From Aradus depressus (taxonomy: Eukaryota; Arthropoda; Insecta; Hemiptera; Aradidae): DNA of 64,000 bases. The DNA lies in assembly GCA_963662175.1 (NCBI GenBank), contig OY759221.1, positions 36,888,045 through 36,952,044 on the forward strand, written 5' to 3'. Positions 62,905-64,000 of the stretch are shown here, piece after piece (the first letter of the stretch is position 1; the number at the start of each line of letters is the position of its first letter). A program made the translations under genes and the position numbers. The notes below the pieces were generated by a model that saw only the letters and a list, made by a program, of their open reading frames with translations, had not been told where the DNA came from and made no database searches.

Positions 62905-63450
62905 AATTATTCTGGGACCGAGGTTCCCTAAGAATAAATATTCAAAAGGAAAAGAAACAATAAAATTAAATATAAGTAAGAAAAAAAAATTAAATTAGTG
63001 CTACTGTGGAGAATACCGTACAATGCCCAAGAGAAAAGACTAATACTAAAATAAAGTGAATGAATAAATAAAATAAATACAGAGAAAGTAAGAATTGATG
63101 ATAAATGTAGGAAAATACAAAGAGGGGATGAAAAACTAATCAGAGGGAGAGGATTGTCTATGGAAGAGGGAACAGAGAGAGCTTGAAGGAAGCCACGGAA
63201 GGAGAGAGACGGACGAAGGGGAGGCAGGGAGTTGTAGAGAGAGGAGGCCTGGACTAAGAGCGAGTTGTGGAAGGCTGAGGAGCGATGGAAGGGGATGAAG
63301 AGGTCCGAAGGATGGGATCTGGAATGTCTTTGTTGGTTTGTTGGATGGAGGACTTGGAATAGGTTGAAGAGTTCTTCGGATTTTTGCATTTGGAAGAGAA
63401 AAGAACCTAGGAGGTAGTTTCGGCGGTAGGAGGGTAAGCATCTTGTGATT
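62905..63450 (-). mobile_element. LINE 3' end (family C), longest copy
   Basis: Minus frames near 63389-63180 read HPSDLFIPFHRSSAFHNSLL then VQASSLYNSLPPLRPSLSF. This is the R-x-P-x-HR---Y--S----LWN-LP tail of LINE ORF2 proteins. The 3' end is at CTTAGGGAACCTCGGTCCC. Explains the shorter copies at 9808, 10299 and 40813. Confidence 0.75.
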
Positions 63451-63689
63451 TATTGAAATATGATAGACCAGGGGTCGGCATCTTTCAGCATTTGCTTGTC
63501 GCAACTACACTTTAGATTTTCAAGTGAAACGACAGCGTTTGTCTATAAGAAAACGATTATTTTTTAATTATGTTAGCTACAATAAGCCAAACATTCTTTT
63601 GTAATGATTTAAATTTAAATCAATAATATATAAGGAGAAAATGTGGCATTTAAAATCGACTGGGATGTTTAATAGAATGAAATCAACTA

Positions 63690-64000
63690 TAGTAGGACCT
63701 CGATAATTCGGACCGCTCCGGTGATTCCCTACCATTGTTGTCGATATAAGGTTGCTACCATAACCATATTATCCTCCCTGATGAAGAAGACGTTGTTGTG
63801 GTCAATATCAAAAAAATGTCTACTTCAGACCGCTGTGGGATTATTTAATAAGGCTTTATAATGGGACGAAGAGCATCGCATGGATACTGAAATCAAGCTG
63901 TTATGCCGAATGATAGATAGAGCTTTGGAAATGAAAGTTAAATAATTACAGATAAAAGTTAAATAATTCTAGGTTTTCAATTTGTTTAAAAAATATTGAT
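63690..64000 (+). mobile_element. second Tigger-like element, cut by window end
   Basis: TAGTAGGACCTCGATAATTC resembles a pogo/Tigger TIR with its first base changed. Close behind, plus-strand frames read DEEDVVVVNIKKM and HRMDTEIKLLCRMIDRALEM, like a Tigger transposase C-terminal tail with a frameshift and stops. Confidence 0.55.

Overview
The window is eukaryotic nuclear DNA and almost certainly arthropod. It is AT-rich, the genes have GT-AG introns, it holds an even-skipped homologue with an arthropod-style C-terminal LFQPY motif, and its mobile elements (mariner, Penelope-like, tRNA-SINE, Helitron, hAT, pogo/Tigger) are those usual in insects and crustaceans. It contains one 200-base assembly gap (11753-11952). 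Nearly all single open frames over 60 codons are repeats or shadows. Two host genes can be read by joining exons. Layout: (1) 1-25.7 kb is a repeat field: a Helitron whose inside has a three-unit higher-order tandem repeat (677-2662), many copies of one tRNA-derived SINE, 3' stubs of several non-LTR retrotransposons, a pogo/Tigger deletion derivative (12478-13150), an 8-bp-TSD hAT-like element (20387-21232) overlapped by a 0.77-kb tandem duplication, and a dead mariner (23217-24127). (2) 25.7-34.7 kb is the even-skipped gene on the minus strand: three coding exons giving 242 residues, introns of 6.7 and 1.3 kb, and a recognisable TATA/Inr/CCAAT promoter. The large intron has taken up SINEs, a foldback pair and a near-perfect hairpin. 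(3) 35-60 kb is another repeat field: a second Helitron sharing its 3' end with the first, a hAT-like element with a SINE nested in it, two Penelope-like elements (42.66-43.88 kb and 51.1-54.0 kb) and several Penelope-like termini carrying hammerhead-ribozyme-like cores, and a Tigger-type MITE. (4) 60.5-62.8 kb holds the last four exons of a minus-strand YTH-domain gene, most like YTHDC2; the rest lies beyond the right edge. It is followed by another LINE 3' end and a partial Tigger. The most interesting signals are: hammerhead-like cores with palindromic stem III spread over Penelope-like termini; a SINE family that joins a tRNA head, a V-domain-like core and a telomere-like (AACCT)n tail; an abundant, apparently unnamed modular repeat with a hairpin at each end; the Helitron higher-order repeat; and a YTH domain that seems to lack its second cage tryptophan. 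The identities of eve, the YTH gene, mariner, the Penelope-like elements and the hAT and Tigger boundaries rest on residues, splice sites, TIRs or TSDs seen directly. Repeat families are named by resemblance only, and coordinates of degenerate copies are approximate.
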